Of a stretch of DNA of 64,000 nucleotides, positions 1 to 8,980 are shown one piece after another (within the stretch, counting starts at the first letter, position 1; every line of letters starts with the position of its first letter). This DNA is from Hyphomicrobiales bacterium. Lineage in GTDB: Bacteria > Pseudomonadota > Alphaproteobacteria > Rhizobiales > MH13. A model generated the notes under the pieces. It saw only the letters and a program-made list of their open reading frames with translations. It was not told where the DNA came from and ran no database searches. Made by a program: the position numbers and the translations under genes. The stretch spans positions 1,321,192 to 1,385,191 of the forward strand of contig JAEPOK010000001.1 of the NCBI GenBank assembly GCA_017642935.1. The letters are read 5' to 3'.

Positions 1-784
1 CCTCAAGGATGCGTTTGCTCTCCTCTGGGTGCGTGCGCATGATTGCTTCCTCTTCAGGCGTCAGCGGCCCTTCCTTGTCGAGGATGGCAAGGGGAATGCG
101 CATCTTGCCAATGTCATGAAGCAGTGCGCCCCGAGTAAACAGATGCATGTCCTTGTCTTTGACGCCCAGCATCCGCGCCCAGACGGAGGCAAATCCAGCA
201 ACCGCCATACAATGGCGGGCGGTGGAAGAATGGTAGCTATCAACGGCGGTCAGCCAGCTACCAAGCCCATCCTTGTCGAGCGCGGTGCAGACATCTTTGG
301 TGGCGGCGCTGAGTGCAACGACCGTGGTCGCGGAGTCGCCATTGTCAGCCGAAAAGGCGCTGAGAAACTTGCGAGCGGTGCTCTGCACGGTCGCGGCGGT
401 TTCGTTGCGCTGTTGCTTGCGGATTTCGGGCAGTCGCGTGTCCATCCGTTCCACGGCATCAAGCATCACATCAGCGCGCACAGGCAGCGGAAGTAGCTTG
501 TCTGCGAACAGGCGTACGGAAGCGGAAAACTGGCGTGCGACGCTTTTGGGCATGCACAAAATGCGCGGCTTATTGGATAGTTCATGCTTTTCAAGCCATT
601 CAAGCAGCGGCTTCATCCCGTATTCGGGAAAGTCGACAAATGACATGATGACGATGTCAGGCTTGGCCATAAACTCGGGAAGTGGGGCCAGCGGGACGTG
701 CATGTCCACCTGCGTTCTGCCATCGAAGGCATCAAGCGCCGTCGCCGACTTAACCGAGCCGTCCGTCAGGGCCAAAATCTTCAT
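1..784 (-). CDS. HD-GYP domain protein, C-terminus cut by the window edge
   Basis: I translated this gene directly from the minus strand; it runs off the left edge, so about 261 codons are visible. The first 110 or so residues (start MKILALTDGS) look like a receiver-type fold, but the usual phospho-acceptor position after the third strand reads IMSFVDF, so it is probably a pseudo-receiver. From about residue 170 an HD-GYP domain begins: an SYHSSTARH segment, then LLHDIGKMRIP and the downstream helix LTPEEEAIMRTHPEE, which match the family closely. The diagnostic GYP loop would lie beyond the edge. HD-GYP proteins hydrolyse cyclic di-GMP in the cytoplasm. The ATG at 782-784 is the only sensible start in frame. 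It follows exoR on the same strand with a 156-base gap. Confidence 0.85.
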   Translation of the reverse strand, partial: MKILALTDGSVKSATALDAFDGRTQVDMHVPLAPLPEFMAKPDIVIMSFVDFPEYGMKPLLEWLEKHELSNKPRILCMPKSVARQFSASVRLFADKLLPLPVRADVMLDAVERMDTRLPEIRKQQRNETAATVQSTARKFLSAFSADNGDSATTVVALSAATKDVCTALDKDGLGSWLTAVDSYHSSTARHCMAVAGFASVWARMLGVKDKDMHLFTRGALLHDIGKMRIPLAILDKEGPLTPEEEAIMRTHPEESKRILE

Positions 785-857
785 ACGCAGGTCTATCCCA
801 ATCCTCGAACGCACCGGCTCGCGCAAATGATAGGAATAGTTCGTCGGGGTAATGGAA

Positions 858-869
858 GGGTTAACCCTC
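858..869. promoter_or_regulatory. 12-bp perfect palindrome upstream of the HD-GYP gene
   Basis: AGGGTTAACCCT is a perfect 12-base palindrome in the 156-base gap between exoR and the HD-GYP gene, about 75 bases upstream of the latter's start. It contains a TTAAC half-site, but the second half-site needed for a standard CtrA box is not in register (TTAG at N8). It may be an operator for an unidentified dimeric regulator, or chance. Confidence 0.25.
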
Positions 870-940
870 CGGTTAGGCTCACCTTTTTGGTGTAAGCAAA
901 CCCGGCCACAACCAACTTTCCGTTGCGGAATTGGGCGGTT

Positions 941-1855
941 TTATTGGCTTGCGACCTCTTCGGCGCGGCGCGCATGAAGAACCGCCAGGCCATCTGGGCT
1001 TGTTAGCCATTCTTCCGCCATCTGCAACGAGCGGGCACGCAGGTCTGTGTTGGCAAGGGCCAGATACCTTTCCTGGACATTGCGCACACGCTGTTCTTCA
1101 TCGGGTGTCACGGCAAATTCGCCAGCAATCAGCAGCCATTTTAGCCCGTCGGCCGGGCTGGCACGCATGCCATCGGCGCCGGCATAGAGCAGCTCGCCAA
1201 GACTCAATTGTGCATCGACATGACCTTTGAGCGCCGACAGTCGAAGCCAACGGCCAGCTTGGCGCACGTCCACATCGCCACCCTCGCCGTGCAGCAACAT
1301 CATACCAAGATGATACTGCGCATCCGGATCACCGAAATAGGACGCGGCATAAGAGAAGATCTGACGCGAGCGCGTGTGATCGGGCGATAACACGCCGCCA
1401 ATGCCGCTGTTGTAATAGCCCGCAATCGCAACAAAGGCGTTGGCGACAAAACGTGCACGCGGCGTATCGGGACGATCCTCGGCATGCGCATTGGCGATCT
1501 GCGAAAAGTAGGTGAACGCGCGCGCATCGTCTTCGGCCACGCCATCGCCCTGCGCGTACATACGCGCCAGTTTCCAGCGCGCCACGGCATGACCGCCTTC
1601 GGCAGCCGCCTCAAGCGCCTGTAGGGCTGTTTGTACATCGCCTGAGTAATAGGCCGAGGTTCCAGCGGCAAAAGCGGCGCGCGGATCATCGATCCACGCG
1701 TCCGTCGGCGAGGTTTGTGCAAAGGCTGCCTCCGGCGCTAGGGCGCCAGCCAAGCCGACGCCCAACGCTAGGCCTGCGGCCAGCGCTGGAAGACGGAAGG
1801 ATTGAACGTTTGCGCGATACGCTCGCAAACGCCGAAGGGCACTAGATATCTGCAT
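941..1855 (-). CDS. exoR: ExoR-like periplasmic Sel1-repeat regulator
   Basis: A 304-residue exported protein. Residues 1-46 form a signal peptide (Arg-rich start, Ala/Leu/Gly core, end at AAFAQ). The mature part is a run of Sel1/TPR-like repeats with signatures such as [40 protein letters not shown] and [17 protein letters not shown]. Order and wording match rhizobial ExoR, the periplasmic inhibitor of the ExoS/ChvI two-component system that controls exopolysaccharide, motility and acid response. No exoS or chvI is in the window. The start ATG overlaps the end of ilvD by 14 bases, so translation is probably coupled; the pairing with ilvD looks positional rather than functional. A generic Sel1 protein is the alternative. 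Confidence 0.75.
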   Translation of the reverse strand: MQISSALRRLRAYRANVQSFRLPALAAGLALGVGLAGALAPEAAFAQTSPTDAWIDDPRAAFAAGTSAYYSGDVQTALQALEAAAEGGHAVARWKLARMYAQGDGVAEDDARAFTYFSQIANAHAEDRPDTPRARFVANAFVAIAGYYNSGIGGVLSPDHTRSRQIFSYAASYFGDPDAQYHLGMMLLHGEGGDVDVRQAGRWLRLSALKGHVDAQLSLGELLYAGADGMRASPADGLKWLLIAGEFAVTPDEEQRVRNVQERYLALANTDLRARSLQMAEEWLTSPDGLAVLHARRAEEVASQ

Positions 1856-3566
1856 AGGTTACCTTTTCAGCCTTACCGCCGGGGTGCGTGACAGCACCAT
1901 CGCGTGCGGGGCCAACAGTCTGTGCGTACTTCCAAAGGACGCCGGAAGTGTGATGATTTTCGCGCGGTTTCCAGGCTTTTTTGCGCTCGGCCAGCTCCTC
2001 GTCGGAGAGATCGACCGCAATCGTGCCTTCAACAGCATCGATGGAAATGACATCGCCATTGCGCAACAGACCGATCGGGCCGCCAACTGCGGCTTCGGGT
2101 CCAACATGGCCGATGCAGAAGCCTCGGGTCGCACCGGAGAAGCGTCCATCGGTGATCAGCGCGACCTTGTCGCCCATGCCCTGACCATAAAGGGCCGCTG
2201 TTGTGGACAGCATTTCGCGCATTCCCGGTCCCCCCTTTGGTCCTTCATAGCGGATAACCAAAACCTCGCCTTCTTCAAAGGCGCCGGTGCGGACCGCTTC
2301 AAAACACTCTTCTTCTGAATCGAAGCATCGCGCAGGACCGGTAAATTTCAGGTTGCTCATTCCTGCAACTTTTACGATTGCACCTTCTGGCGCGAGATTT
2401 CCCGCAAGGCCCACGACACCACCGGTTGGCGTGATCGGGTTGTCAGCGGGAAACACGACATCCTGTTCGGCGTTCCATTCCACGCTTTCCATATTCTCGG
2501 CCATGGTGCGGCCGGTAACGGTCATGCAGTCGCCGTGCAGGAAGCCGTGTTCGAGCAGTGTCTTCATCAAGAGCGGGATGCCGCCGGCCTCGAACATGTC
2601 CTTAGCGACATATTTCCCGCCCGGCTTGAGATCGGCGATATAGGGCGTCTTCTTGAAGATTTCCGCGACATCGAAGAGGTCGAAGTCGATACCGATCTCG
2701 TTGGCGATGGCTGGCAGATGAAGCGCGGCATTGGTTGAGCCGCCCGATGCGGCGACCACGGTGGCCGCATTTTCCAGCGCTTTGCGGGTGACGATATCGC
2801 GCGGGCGAATGTTGCGAGCCAGAAGCTCCATCACTTTTTCGCCGGCCGCAGCACAGAACCGATCTCGAATTTCATAGGGCGCAGGCGCGCCACACGAGTA
2901 AGGCAGTGCCAGACCGATCGCCTCAGCGACCGTCGCCATCGTGTTGGCGGTGAACTGCGCGCCACAGGATCCGGCCGATGGGCAGGCCACCTGTTCCAGT
3001 TCTTCCAAATCTTCATCCGACATCTTGCCGACGGAATGCATGCCGACCGCCTCAAACACGTCTTGAACCGTAACCTGACGGCCCTTGAAGGTGCCCGGAA
3101 GAATGGAACCGCCATAGAGGAAGACCGACGGCACATTGAGGCGAACCATAGCCATCATCATGCCCGGCAGGGACTTGTCGCAACCGGCGAGACCAACCAG
3201 CGCGTCGTAACAATGGCCGCGCATCGTCAGTTCAACGGAGTCGGTGATGACATCGCGCGAAACCAGCGAGGACTTCATGCCCTCATGGCCCATCGCAATG
3301 CCATCGGTCACGGTGATGGTGCAGAACTCACGCGGCGTGCCATTGGCCGTGGCCACACCTTTTTTCACAGCCTGGGCCTGGCGCATCAGTGCGATGTTGC
3401 AGGGGGCGGCTTCGTTCCAGCAGGACGCCACGCCAACGAGCGGCTGGCCAATCTGGTCCTGCGACAAACCCATCGCGTAAAGATAGGAGCGGTGCGGCGC
3501 GCGCTGTGGCCCGGAAGTCACATAGCGGCTCGGCAACTTGGATTTGTCGAAGACTTTGGCGTCCAT
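1842..3566 (-). CDS. ilvD: Dihydroxy-acid dehydratase
   Basis: 574 residues of the IlvD/Edd family, which dehydrates 2,3-dihydroxy acids to 2-oxo acids in valine, isoleucine and leucine synthesis. Candidate Fe-S ligand cysteines are visible at about C56 (WNEAAPCN), C129 (GLAGCDKS) and C201 ([10 protein letters not shown]), the spacing expected for the family. The open frame extends 37 codons further upstream to 3677, but I chose the ATG at 3564-3566: it gives the family N-terminus ([16 protein letters not shown]) and has an AGGGAA ribosome site 7 bases upstream. This length fits the shorter bacterial subgroup. The 3' end overlaps exoR. Confidence 0.95.
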   Translation of the reverse strand: MDAKVFDKSKLPSRYVTSGPQRAPHRSYLYAMGLSQDQIGQPLVGVASCWNEAAPCNIALMRQAQAVKKGVATANGTPREFCTITVTDGIAMGHEGMKSSLVSRDVITDSVELTMRGHCYDALVGLAGCDKSLPGMMMAMVRLNVPSVFLYGGSILPGTFKGRQVTVQDVFEAVGMHSVGKMSDEDLEELEQVACPSAGSCGAQFTANTMATVAEAIGLALPYSCGAPAPYEIRDRFCAAAGEKVMELLARNIRPRDIVTRKALENAATVVAASGGSTNAALHLPAIANEIGIDFDLFDVAEIFKKTPYIADLKPGGKYVAKDMFEAGGIPLLMKTLLEHGFLHGDCMTVTGRTMAENMESVEWNAEQDVVFPADNPITPTGGVVGLAGNLAPEGAIVKVAGMSNLKFTGPARCFDSEEECFEAVRTGAFEEGEVLVIRYEGPKGGPGMREMLSTTAALYGQGMGDKVALITDGRFSGATRGFCIGHVGPEAAVGGPIGLLRNGDVISIDAVEGTIAVDLSDEELAERKKAWKPRENHHTSGVLWKYAQTVGPARDGAVTHPGGKAEKVTYADI

Positions 3567-3841
3567 AAATTCTTTCCCTACGAGCGACAGTTTCTGTTTA
3601 TGCGGCAAATCCCTGTGGCCCGGGACATTGCCATCCGCGCTCGTTGTGCAGTGGCTGTCCGCGCGAAGTTGGGCCAAAAGGGGGCAAGCGCGCCTCCCCT
3701 CTTCTTAGGGCAGAGCAATTGTCAGTGCTGTTGCGTTTCAGCCACATTGGCGGCTTTGCCACCACGCCGCCAGCCGATTGACCCTGTACGCATTACTTAT
3801 GGTTACCGCCGGGCCATTGATGACTGGACTTGAGAAGGATC

Positions 3842-4876
3842 ATGGCGCTGCGCGCGAACTTGTGCAGTGCTGCAACCTTTCAGTGCATCAAGCAGCCGGA
3901 CAGAATGGGACACAGGATGAACCAAACACGACGCGAGGATACCGAGTTGGGTCAACCCAATGGCGCCGATCGCACGGCCATCTCGGACATGGAAACGGTG
4001 GTGTCGGAGTCAACGCCTCCCGACCGCAATGATCCTGAGAGCATCCGTCGCTTATTTGAGACCGGCGAGTATCCCTATAAGCACAAAATGCGCCGCAACA
4101 CCTATGAGGCCAACAAGGCGGAGCTTCAGGTTGAATTGCTCAAGGTCCAGCGCTGGGTGGAAGAAACCGGCGAGCGCATCGTTCTGTTGTTCGAAGGCCG
4201 CGATGCCGCCGGTAAGGGCGGAACGATCAAACGCTACATGGAGCATATGAATCCCCGGACGGCGCGCGTTGTGGCGCTTTCCAAACCGACCGAGCGCGAG
4301 CGCACGCAGTGGTATTATCAGCGCTATATTGAGCACCTGCCTGCAGCTGGCGAGATCGTGATGTTCGACCGCTCCTGGTACAACAGGGCCGGCGTTGAAC
4401 GCGTGATGGGCTTTTGCTCGCCGTCGGAATATCTGGAGTTCATGCGCCAGACGCCGCAGTTTGAGCAGATGCTCACGCGCTCTGGCATTCGCCTGTTCAA
4501 ATACTGGTTTTCGGTGAGCCAGGAGGAGCAGCTGCGCCGTTTCAAATCGCGTGAACACGACCCGCTCAAGCAATGGAAACTGTCACCGATTGACAAGGCA
4601 TCGCTGGATAAGTGGGACGATTACACCGAAGCCAAAGAGGCCATGTTCTTCTACACCGACACCGCCGACGCGCCCTGGACCGTCGTAAAATCAAACGATA
4701 AAAAGCGCGCGCGGCTTAACTGTATGCGGCATTTCCTGGCCTCTCTGCCTTATCCGGACAAGAGCAAGGATGTGGCACGCGGGCCTGACCCACTGATTGT
4801 GGGGCACTCAGCTCATGTCATCCGGCGAGATGATCATATTCTCGGCAAAGCTCTGCACCCGGACGGTGTGGCGTAG
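3842..4876 (+). CDS. ppk2: Polyphosphate kinase 2
   Basis: A class I-type PPK2 that moves phosphate between polyphosphate and nucleotides. It shows the PPK2 Walker A loop GRDAAGKGG near residue 120, the conserved EHMNPR segment, the Walker B-like MFDRSWYNRAG near 173 and the lid region that follows. The family-conserved part starts at about residue 55 (DPESIRRLFETGEYPYKHK). The N-terminus is uncertain: the ATG at 3842 has AGAAGGAT only 1-2 bases upstream, and in-frame ATGs at 3905 and 3917 are alternatives. It stands alone between ilvD and the convergent valS. The window also holds ppk1 and ppx 54 kb away, so the cell has separate enzymes for making, using and degrading polyphosphate. Confidence 0.92.
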   Translation: MALRANLCSAATFQCIKQPDRMGHRMNQTRREDTELGQPNGADRTAISDMETVVSESTPPDRNDPESIRRLFETGEYPYKHKMRRNTYEANKAELQVELLKVQRWVEETGERIVLLFEGRDAAGKGGTIKRYMEHMNPRTARVVALSKPTERERTQWYYQRYIEHLPAAGEIVMFDRSWYNRAGVERVMGFCSPSEYLEFMRQTPQFEQMLTRSGIRLFKYWFSVSQEEQLRRFKSREHDPLKQWKLSPIDKASLDKWDDYTEAKEAMFFYTDTADAPWTVVKSNDKKRARLNCMRHFLASLPYPDKSKDVARGPDPLIVGHSAHVIRRDDHILGKALHPDGVA

Positions 4877-4890
4877 TACTGGCAGATGAA

Positions 4891-4924
4891 GTCATCCCGG
4901 ATCGGTCTTACCGTCCGGGATGAC
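4891..4924. terminator. Long hairpin between convergent ppk2 and valS
   Basis: A perfect 11-base inverted repeat (GTCATCCCGGA / TCCGGGATGAC) encloses a smaller CGGT/ACCG stem. It sits in the 66-base gap between two convergent genes and would serve as a bidirectional transcript end, although no T-run follows. The CATCCCGGA...TCCGGGATG form also resembles the REP-type palindromes common in rhizobial intergenic regions. Only one copy was seen in this window. The ACCGGT motif is repeated just after it. Confidence 0.6.
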
Positions 4925-4942
4925 CGGTGACCGGTAAGGTCT

Positions 4943-7828
4943 CTAGGCTGGCAAGCGGCCAAACGCCTCGGCGACCTTCATCTTGTCAGCCTCGTAACCG
5001 GCGCGCTTTTCACGCTCGCCCGCAACAACTTCTTCCGGCGCACGGGCTGTGAATTTTTCATTGCCGAGTTTTTTGTCGATCCGGGCAATCTCGCCATCAA
5101 GCCGCTCGATCTCTTTGGCAAGACGAGCCCTTTCAGCCGCCAAATCGACCACATCGCCAACGAGCAAACACAAGGTCGCCTCACCTACCACCTGCTGGAT
5201 CGAACCTTCCGGCGCAGCGTCGGCGAGCGTGATCGCTTCGAAGCGCCCCACGCGTTCCAGAACGCCTTTTTGGCCGGCAAGGCGTGATTGGGTGGCCTCG
5301 TTCGCTCCGACCAGGGCAGCCGAAAGCTTTGCCCCTGGCGCAATGTTCATTTCCGAGCGCACGGACCGAGTCTTCGAAATGAGGTCGATCACCCAGTTGA
5401 GGTCGGCCGCGGCCTCCTCGTTCTCATAGGAAAGCGTTGGCCAAGGCGACAGCGCAAGAACGTTCTCGCGCCCATGAGCGCCTTCGGTTTCGGACCAAAG
5501 CTCTTCAGTGATGAATGGCATGAAGGGATGCAGCAGAGCGAGAATTGTGTCGATGACATAGGCCATAGTGGCCCGTGCCTCGTCTTTTGCAGGGCCGTCG
5601 TCGCCATTAAGTGTTGGCTTCAACAACTCCAGATACCAGTCGCAGAACAGGTTCCAGGTGAACTTGTAGGCTGCACCTGCGGCATCGTTAAAACGGTAAC
5701 CCTCCAGGGCGTCGTCGATCTCGGCGATCGCGCGGCTTGCTTCCGTCAGCACCCACTGGTTCACCGGTTCCTTGACCGCCGATGGATCGAAGTCGGCCTG
5801 GTGCTCGGCGCCGTTCAACTGCGCAAAACGCACCGCGTTCCAAAGCTTGGTCGCAAAGTTGCGATAACCACCAATACGTTGGGTGGAGAGCCTGATGTCA
5901 CGGCCCTGCGCCGCCATGGCCGCCAAGGTGAAGCGCACAGCGTCGGCGCCAAACTCATCTATCAGCACCAGCGGGTCGAGCACATTGCCCTTCGATTTCG
6001 ACATCTTGGCCCCGTGCTCGTCGCGCACAAGGGCGTGGATGTAGATGGTGTGGAACGGCTCGACCGGCTGCCCATGCTCATCCTTCATGAAGTGCAGGCC
6101 CATCATCATCATTCGGGCAACCCAAAAGAAGATGATGTCGAAACCCGTCACCAGGACATCGGTCTGGTAATAGCGCTTCAGCTCCGGCGTGTCTTCTGGC
6201 CAGCCAAGGGTGGAGAATGGCCAGAGCGCGGAGGAAAACCAGGTGTCAAGCACGTCGGGATCACGTGTCAGGATCTCACCAGGCTTGAAATCATTCATTT
6301 TTTCCTCAACCCAGGCCTTCCATGGCCCTTCGTGAGCGAGGTAGTGCTGGACCGCCATGTCGAGTGCGACCTCTTCGTCCTCGGCCACGAAGATATGGTC
6401 GTCCGGCCCATACCAGGCCGGGATTTGATGACCCCACCATAGCTGGCGCGAGATGCACCATGGCTCGATATTCTCCATCCACTCGAAGTAGGTCTTTTCC
6501 CAGTTCTTCGGGACGAAGTTGGTGCGCCCCTCTTTCACTGAGGCCAGCGCCGGTTCAGCAAGGGTTTTGGCGTCCACATACCATTGGTCGGTCAGCATCG
6601 GTTCGATGACCACCTTCGAGCGATCACCAAATGGCTGCATGATCCGCTTGTCTTCGACCTCGATCATCAAGCGTTCGGCGTCGATGTCGGCAATGACCTT
6701 TTTGCGCGCGTCGAAGCGGTCCAAGCCGCGATACTCATCGGGCACCAAATTGATGAGATCGACCTCGTTCTTGTCCGGCTCACCCCCGGCTTCCAGAATT
6801 GCTTTGGCCTTGGCAGCCTCGCGGGCATAGGGCTCGCCATCAGCGCGCATCTCTCCCTTGGAATCCATCAGGCGGTAGAGCGGTATCTGATTGCGCCTCG
6901 CTACCTGATAGTCGTTGAAGTCGTGTGCGCCCGTGATCTTCACCGCACCGGAACCAAAGTCAGGGTCCGGATACTCATCGGTGATGATCGGGATCAAGCG
7001 GCGATGCTCTTTGGGACCCACCGGGATCTCACATAGCTTGCCAAGGATCGGCGCATAGCGCTCGTCAGACGGATGAACAGCCACTGCGCCGTCGCCAAGC
7101 ATGGTTTCTGGCCGCGTGGTAGCGATGGAAATATAGTCGCGCGTCTCGCGCAGCGTGACATTCCCATCCTCATCTTTCTCGACATAGTCATAGGTCTCGC
7201 CGCCGGCCAGCGGGTACTTGAAGTGCCACATATGACCGTCGACCTCGATGTTTTCCACTTCAAGGTCGGAGATTGCCGTCTCGAACTGCGGGTCCCAGTT
7301 GACCAGGCGCTTGTCTTTGTAAATCAGCCCTTCGCGATGCAACTGAACAAAGACCTTCAGCACCGCCTTGGAGAGGCCCTCATCCATCGTGAAGCGCTCA
7401 CGCGACCAGTCACAGGATGCGCCAAGGCGTTTGAGCTGATTGATGATCGTGCCACCGGACTCGTTCTTCCAGGACCAAACGTGGTTCAGGAACTCCTCGC
7501 GCGTCAGATCGCGGCGCTGAATTTGTCGCAGCGCGAGATCACGCTCCACCACCATCTGTGTGGCAATGCCGGCATGATCCGTGCCCGGCTGCCAAAGCAC
7601 ATCATGGCCCTGCATGCGTTTTTGACGCACCAGAATGTCCTGCAGCGTGTTGTTGAGCGCGTGGCCCATGTGTAGCGAGCCGGTGACGTTGGGCGGCGGA
7701 ATGACGATGGTGAAACTGTCAGCGCCCTCTTTGCTGCCGGCACCGGCAGCGAACGCTTTTGCCTCATCCCAAGTGTTGGCGATGCGCTGCTCGATATCGG
7801 CAGGCGCAAAGGTTTTTTCCATCGTCAT
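4943..7828 (-). CDS. valS: Valyl-tRNA synthetase
   Basis: A full-length class I aminoacyl-tRNA synthetase of 961 residues that charges tRNA-Val. It shows the HIGH-type motif in PPNVTGSLHMGHALNN, the CP1 editing insertion, KMSKSKGN, an anticodon-binding domain, and the C-terminal coiled coil typical of ValS (AAERARLAKEIERLDGEIAR onward). The frame is open to 7960, but the family N-terminus begins at MTMEKTFAPADIEQ; I use the ATG at 7828, with a second ATG two codons later (7822). No clear Shine-Dalgarno is visible. It lies downstream of popZ and tolC on the same strand, a series conserved in alphaproteobacteria. Confidence 0.97.
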   Translation of the reverse strand: MTMEKTFAPADIEQRIANTWDEAKAFAAGAGSKEGADSFTIVIPPPNVTGSLHMGHALNNTLQDILVRQKRMQGHDVLWQPGTDHAGIATQMVVERDLALRQIQRRDLTREEFLNHVWSWKNESGGTIINQLKRLGASCDWSRERFTMDEGLSKAVLKVFVQLHREGLIYKDKRLVNWDPQFETAISDLEVENIEVDGHMWHFKYPLAGGETYDYVEKDEDGNVTLRETRDYISIATTRPETMLGDGAVAVHPSDERYAPILGKLCEIPVGPKEHRRLIPIITDEYPDPDFGSGAVKITGAHDFNDYQVARRNQIPLYRLMDSKGEMRADGEPYAREAAKAKAILEAGGEPDKNEVDLINLVPDEYRGLDRFDARKKVIADIDAERLMIEVEDKRIMQPFGDRSKVVIEPMLTDQWYVDAKTLAEPALASVKEGRTNFVPKNWEKTYFEWMENIEPWCISRQLWWGHQIPAWYGPDDHIFVAEDEEVALDMAVQHYLAHEGPWKAWVEEKMNDFKPGEILTRDPDVLDTWFSSALWPFSTLGWPEDTPELKRYYQTDVLVTGFDIIFFWVARMMMMGLHFMKDEHGQPVEPFHTIYIHALVRDEHGAKMSKSKGNVLDPLVLIDEFGADAVRFTLAAMAAQGRDIRLSTQRIGGYRNFATKLWNAVRFAQLNGAEHQADFDPSAVKEPVNQWVLTEASRAIAEIDDALEGYRFNDAAGAAYKFTWNLFCDWYLELLKPTLNGDDGPAKDEARATMAYVIDTILALLHPFMPFITEELWSETEGAHGRENVLALSPWPTLSYENEEAAADLNWVIDLISKTRSVRSEMNIAPGAKLSAALVGANEATQSRLAGQKGVLERVGRFEAITLADAAPEGSIQQVVGEATLCLLVGDVVDLAAERARLAKEIERLDGEIARIDKKLGNEKFTARAPEEVVAGEREKRAGYEADKMKVAEAFGRLPA

Positions 7829-7996
7829 AACGGTCACGTTTTTCAAAGGTATGGTGGGGCTCCATCGCTGCCATGGGCCGTGAGGTAACATTGGCCAACA
7901 TGGAACGCGCGTTTTCTCGCGCCCGTTAAAGGCGTTCAGCAACGGTGCTGTCAACCACACGGTCTAGGGTGGGAACGGCCAGGCAGAGGGATTGAT

Positions 7997-8728
7997 TTAA
8001 GAGCGAGGTCCGCGGCGGGCGACTCGCTCGATCTCTTCGCGCACCATCTTTTCGACCATGGTTGGCAGATTCTCATCGAGCCAGCTTTTAAGCATCGGGC
8101 GCAGCATATCCTGCACCAAATCCTCAAGTGTGCGTGCGTTACCGGAAAGCATGGTCGAAGCCAGATCGGCAAACGCTGCTGAAACCGCGCCATCGGTTTC
8201 CTTCGATATCAGACGCGCCGATGCAGGAAGCGGCTCATGGACAACCGGTTCTGGCTCAGGTTCGGCTGCTACCGGTTCTGGCTCCGGCTCAGGTTCCGGC
8301 TCGGCAAAATCGAGATCTTCCGGCGCGTCGAACAATTCATCGGCCATGTCATCGGCATCGGCCTGCAACGCGCCTAGGTCGAGGACATCGTCATCCTCGT
8401 CCAATTCTGGTTCTCGTTCGGGCTCAGGTTCCGGCTCTGCCTCAACGGCAGCAAATCCGTCGTCTTCATCCCCGGCTGGTTCTTCAGCGGGTTCGGGCTC
8501 GGCGGGCGCCGGATCGGCGAACAGGGCGTCGAGATCGGCTTCGGAGATGTCCTCGTCGGCAGCGCTCTCCAGCTCCGGCTCTTCGCTGGACGCCTCGGCT
8601 TCGGCGGATTCGTCCGCAGGTGGTTCTTCGTCGGCCGGCTGCTCCGGCTCATCATCGGAAATGATTTGGCGAATGGACGCCAAAATCTCTTCCATCGAAG
8701 GTTCGGCATTCGCGCTAGACTTGGACAT
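7997..8728 (-). CDS. popZ: Polar organizing protein PopZ (DUF2497)
   Basis: 243 residues with the three-part PopZ plan. The N-terminal helix MEEILASIRQIISDDE binds client proteins. A long acidic, proline-rich linker (about residues 35-165) contains several EPEPEP runs. The C-terminal oligomerisation helices (TLEDLVQDMLRPMLKSWL and MVEKMVREEIERVARR) match the family. PopZ forms cytoplasmic polar condensates that anchor the chromosome origin and signalling proteins. The ATG at 8728 was chosen over 8752 because it gives the standard start MSKSSANAEPSMEE. The linker is long compared with the Caulobacter protein, which is about 177 residues overall. A CtrA-type box lies about 185 bases upstream. 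Confidence 0.92.
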   Translation of the reverse strand: MSKSSANAEPSMEEILASIRQIISDDEPEQPADEEPPADESAEAEASSEEPELESAADEDISEADLDALFADPAPAEPEPAEEPAGDEDDGFAAVEAEPEPEPEREPELDEDDDVLDLGALQADADDMADELFDAPEDLDFAEPEPEPEPEPVAAEPEPEPVVHEPLPASARLISKETDGAVSAAFADLASTMLSGNARTLEDLVQDMLRPMLKSWLDENLPTMVEKMVREEIERVARRGPRS

Positions 8729-8912
8729 TGCGCACCGCTTCCCGCTACCCAAGGTTCCCGGCTGTGCTCGCCGTCAAAGCTCTCATTCAATTGAGTTCCC
8801 GACGGCAGCGCCAGCTGCAAACCAACTTGATTCGAAGGCATTATGACACAGCGCGGCGTACAGCCATGCGAGTCAAACGCCAATCATACATGCATTTTCT
8901 GGGGGAAAGCGC

Positions 8913-8928
8913 TTAACGAACCCTTAAC
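8913..8928. promoter_or_regulatory. CtrA-type binding site (TTAA-N7-TTAAC)
   Basis: The bases TTAA, seven spacer bases (CGAACCC) and TTAAC exactly fit the full-site consensus of the cell-cycle regulator CtrA. The box lies in the 252-base gap between tolC and popZ. A further GTTAACC sits about 20 bases away. A CCGCC-TATT-GGCGG hairpin between the box and the tolC stop may mark the end of the tolC transcript. The site would act on popZ; no -10/-35 pair was assigned. Confidence 0.5.
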
Positions 8929-8980
8929 CATGACCGGAAACGGGCCGTTAACCGCCTATTGGCGGCAACGGAGGGCGCGA

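Noticed and set aside
858..877. CtrA box upstream of the HD-GYP gene
   Set aside because: TTAAC is followed by TTAG at the wrong spacing (N8), so only a half-site is present.
5288..6442. 384-codon plus-strand frame
   Set aside because: Antisense to valS; no family signal.
8058..8846. 262-codon Ser/Gly-rich plus-strand frame
   Set aside because: It is the complement of the popZ acidic-proline linker; its composition mirrors the GAG/CCG codon repeats and it has no family resemblance or ribosome site.
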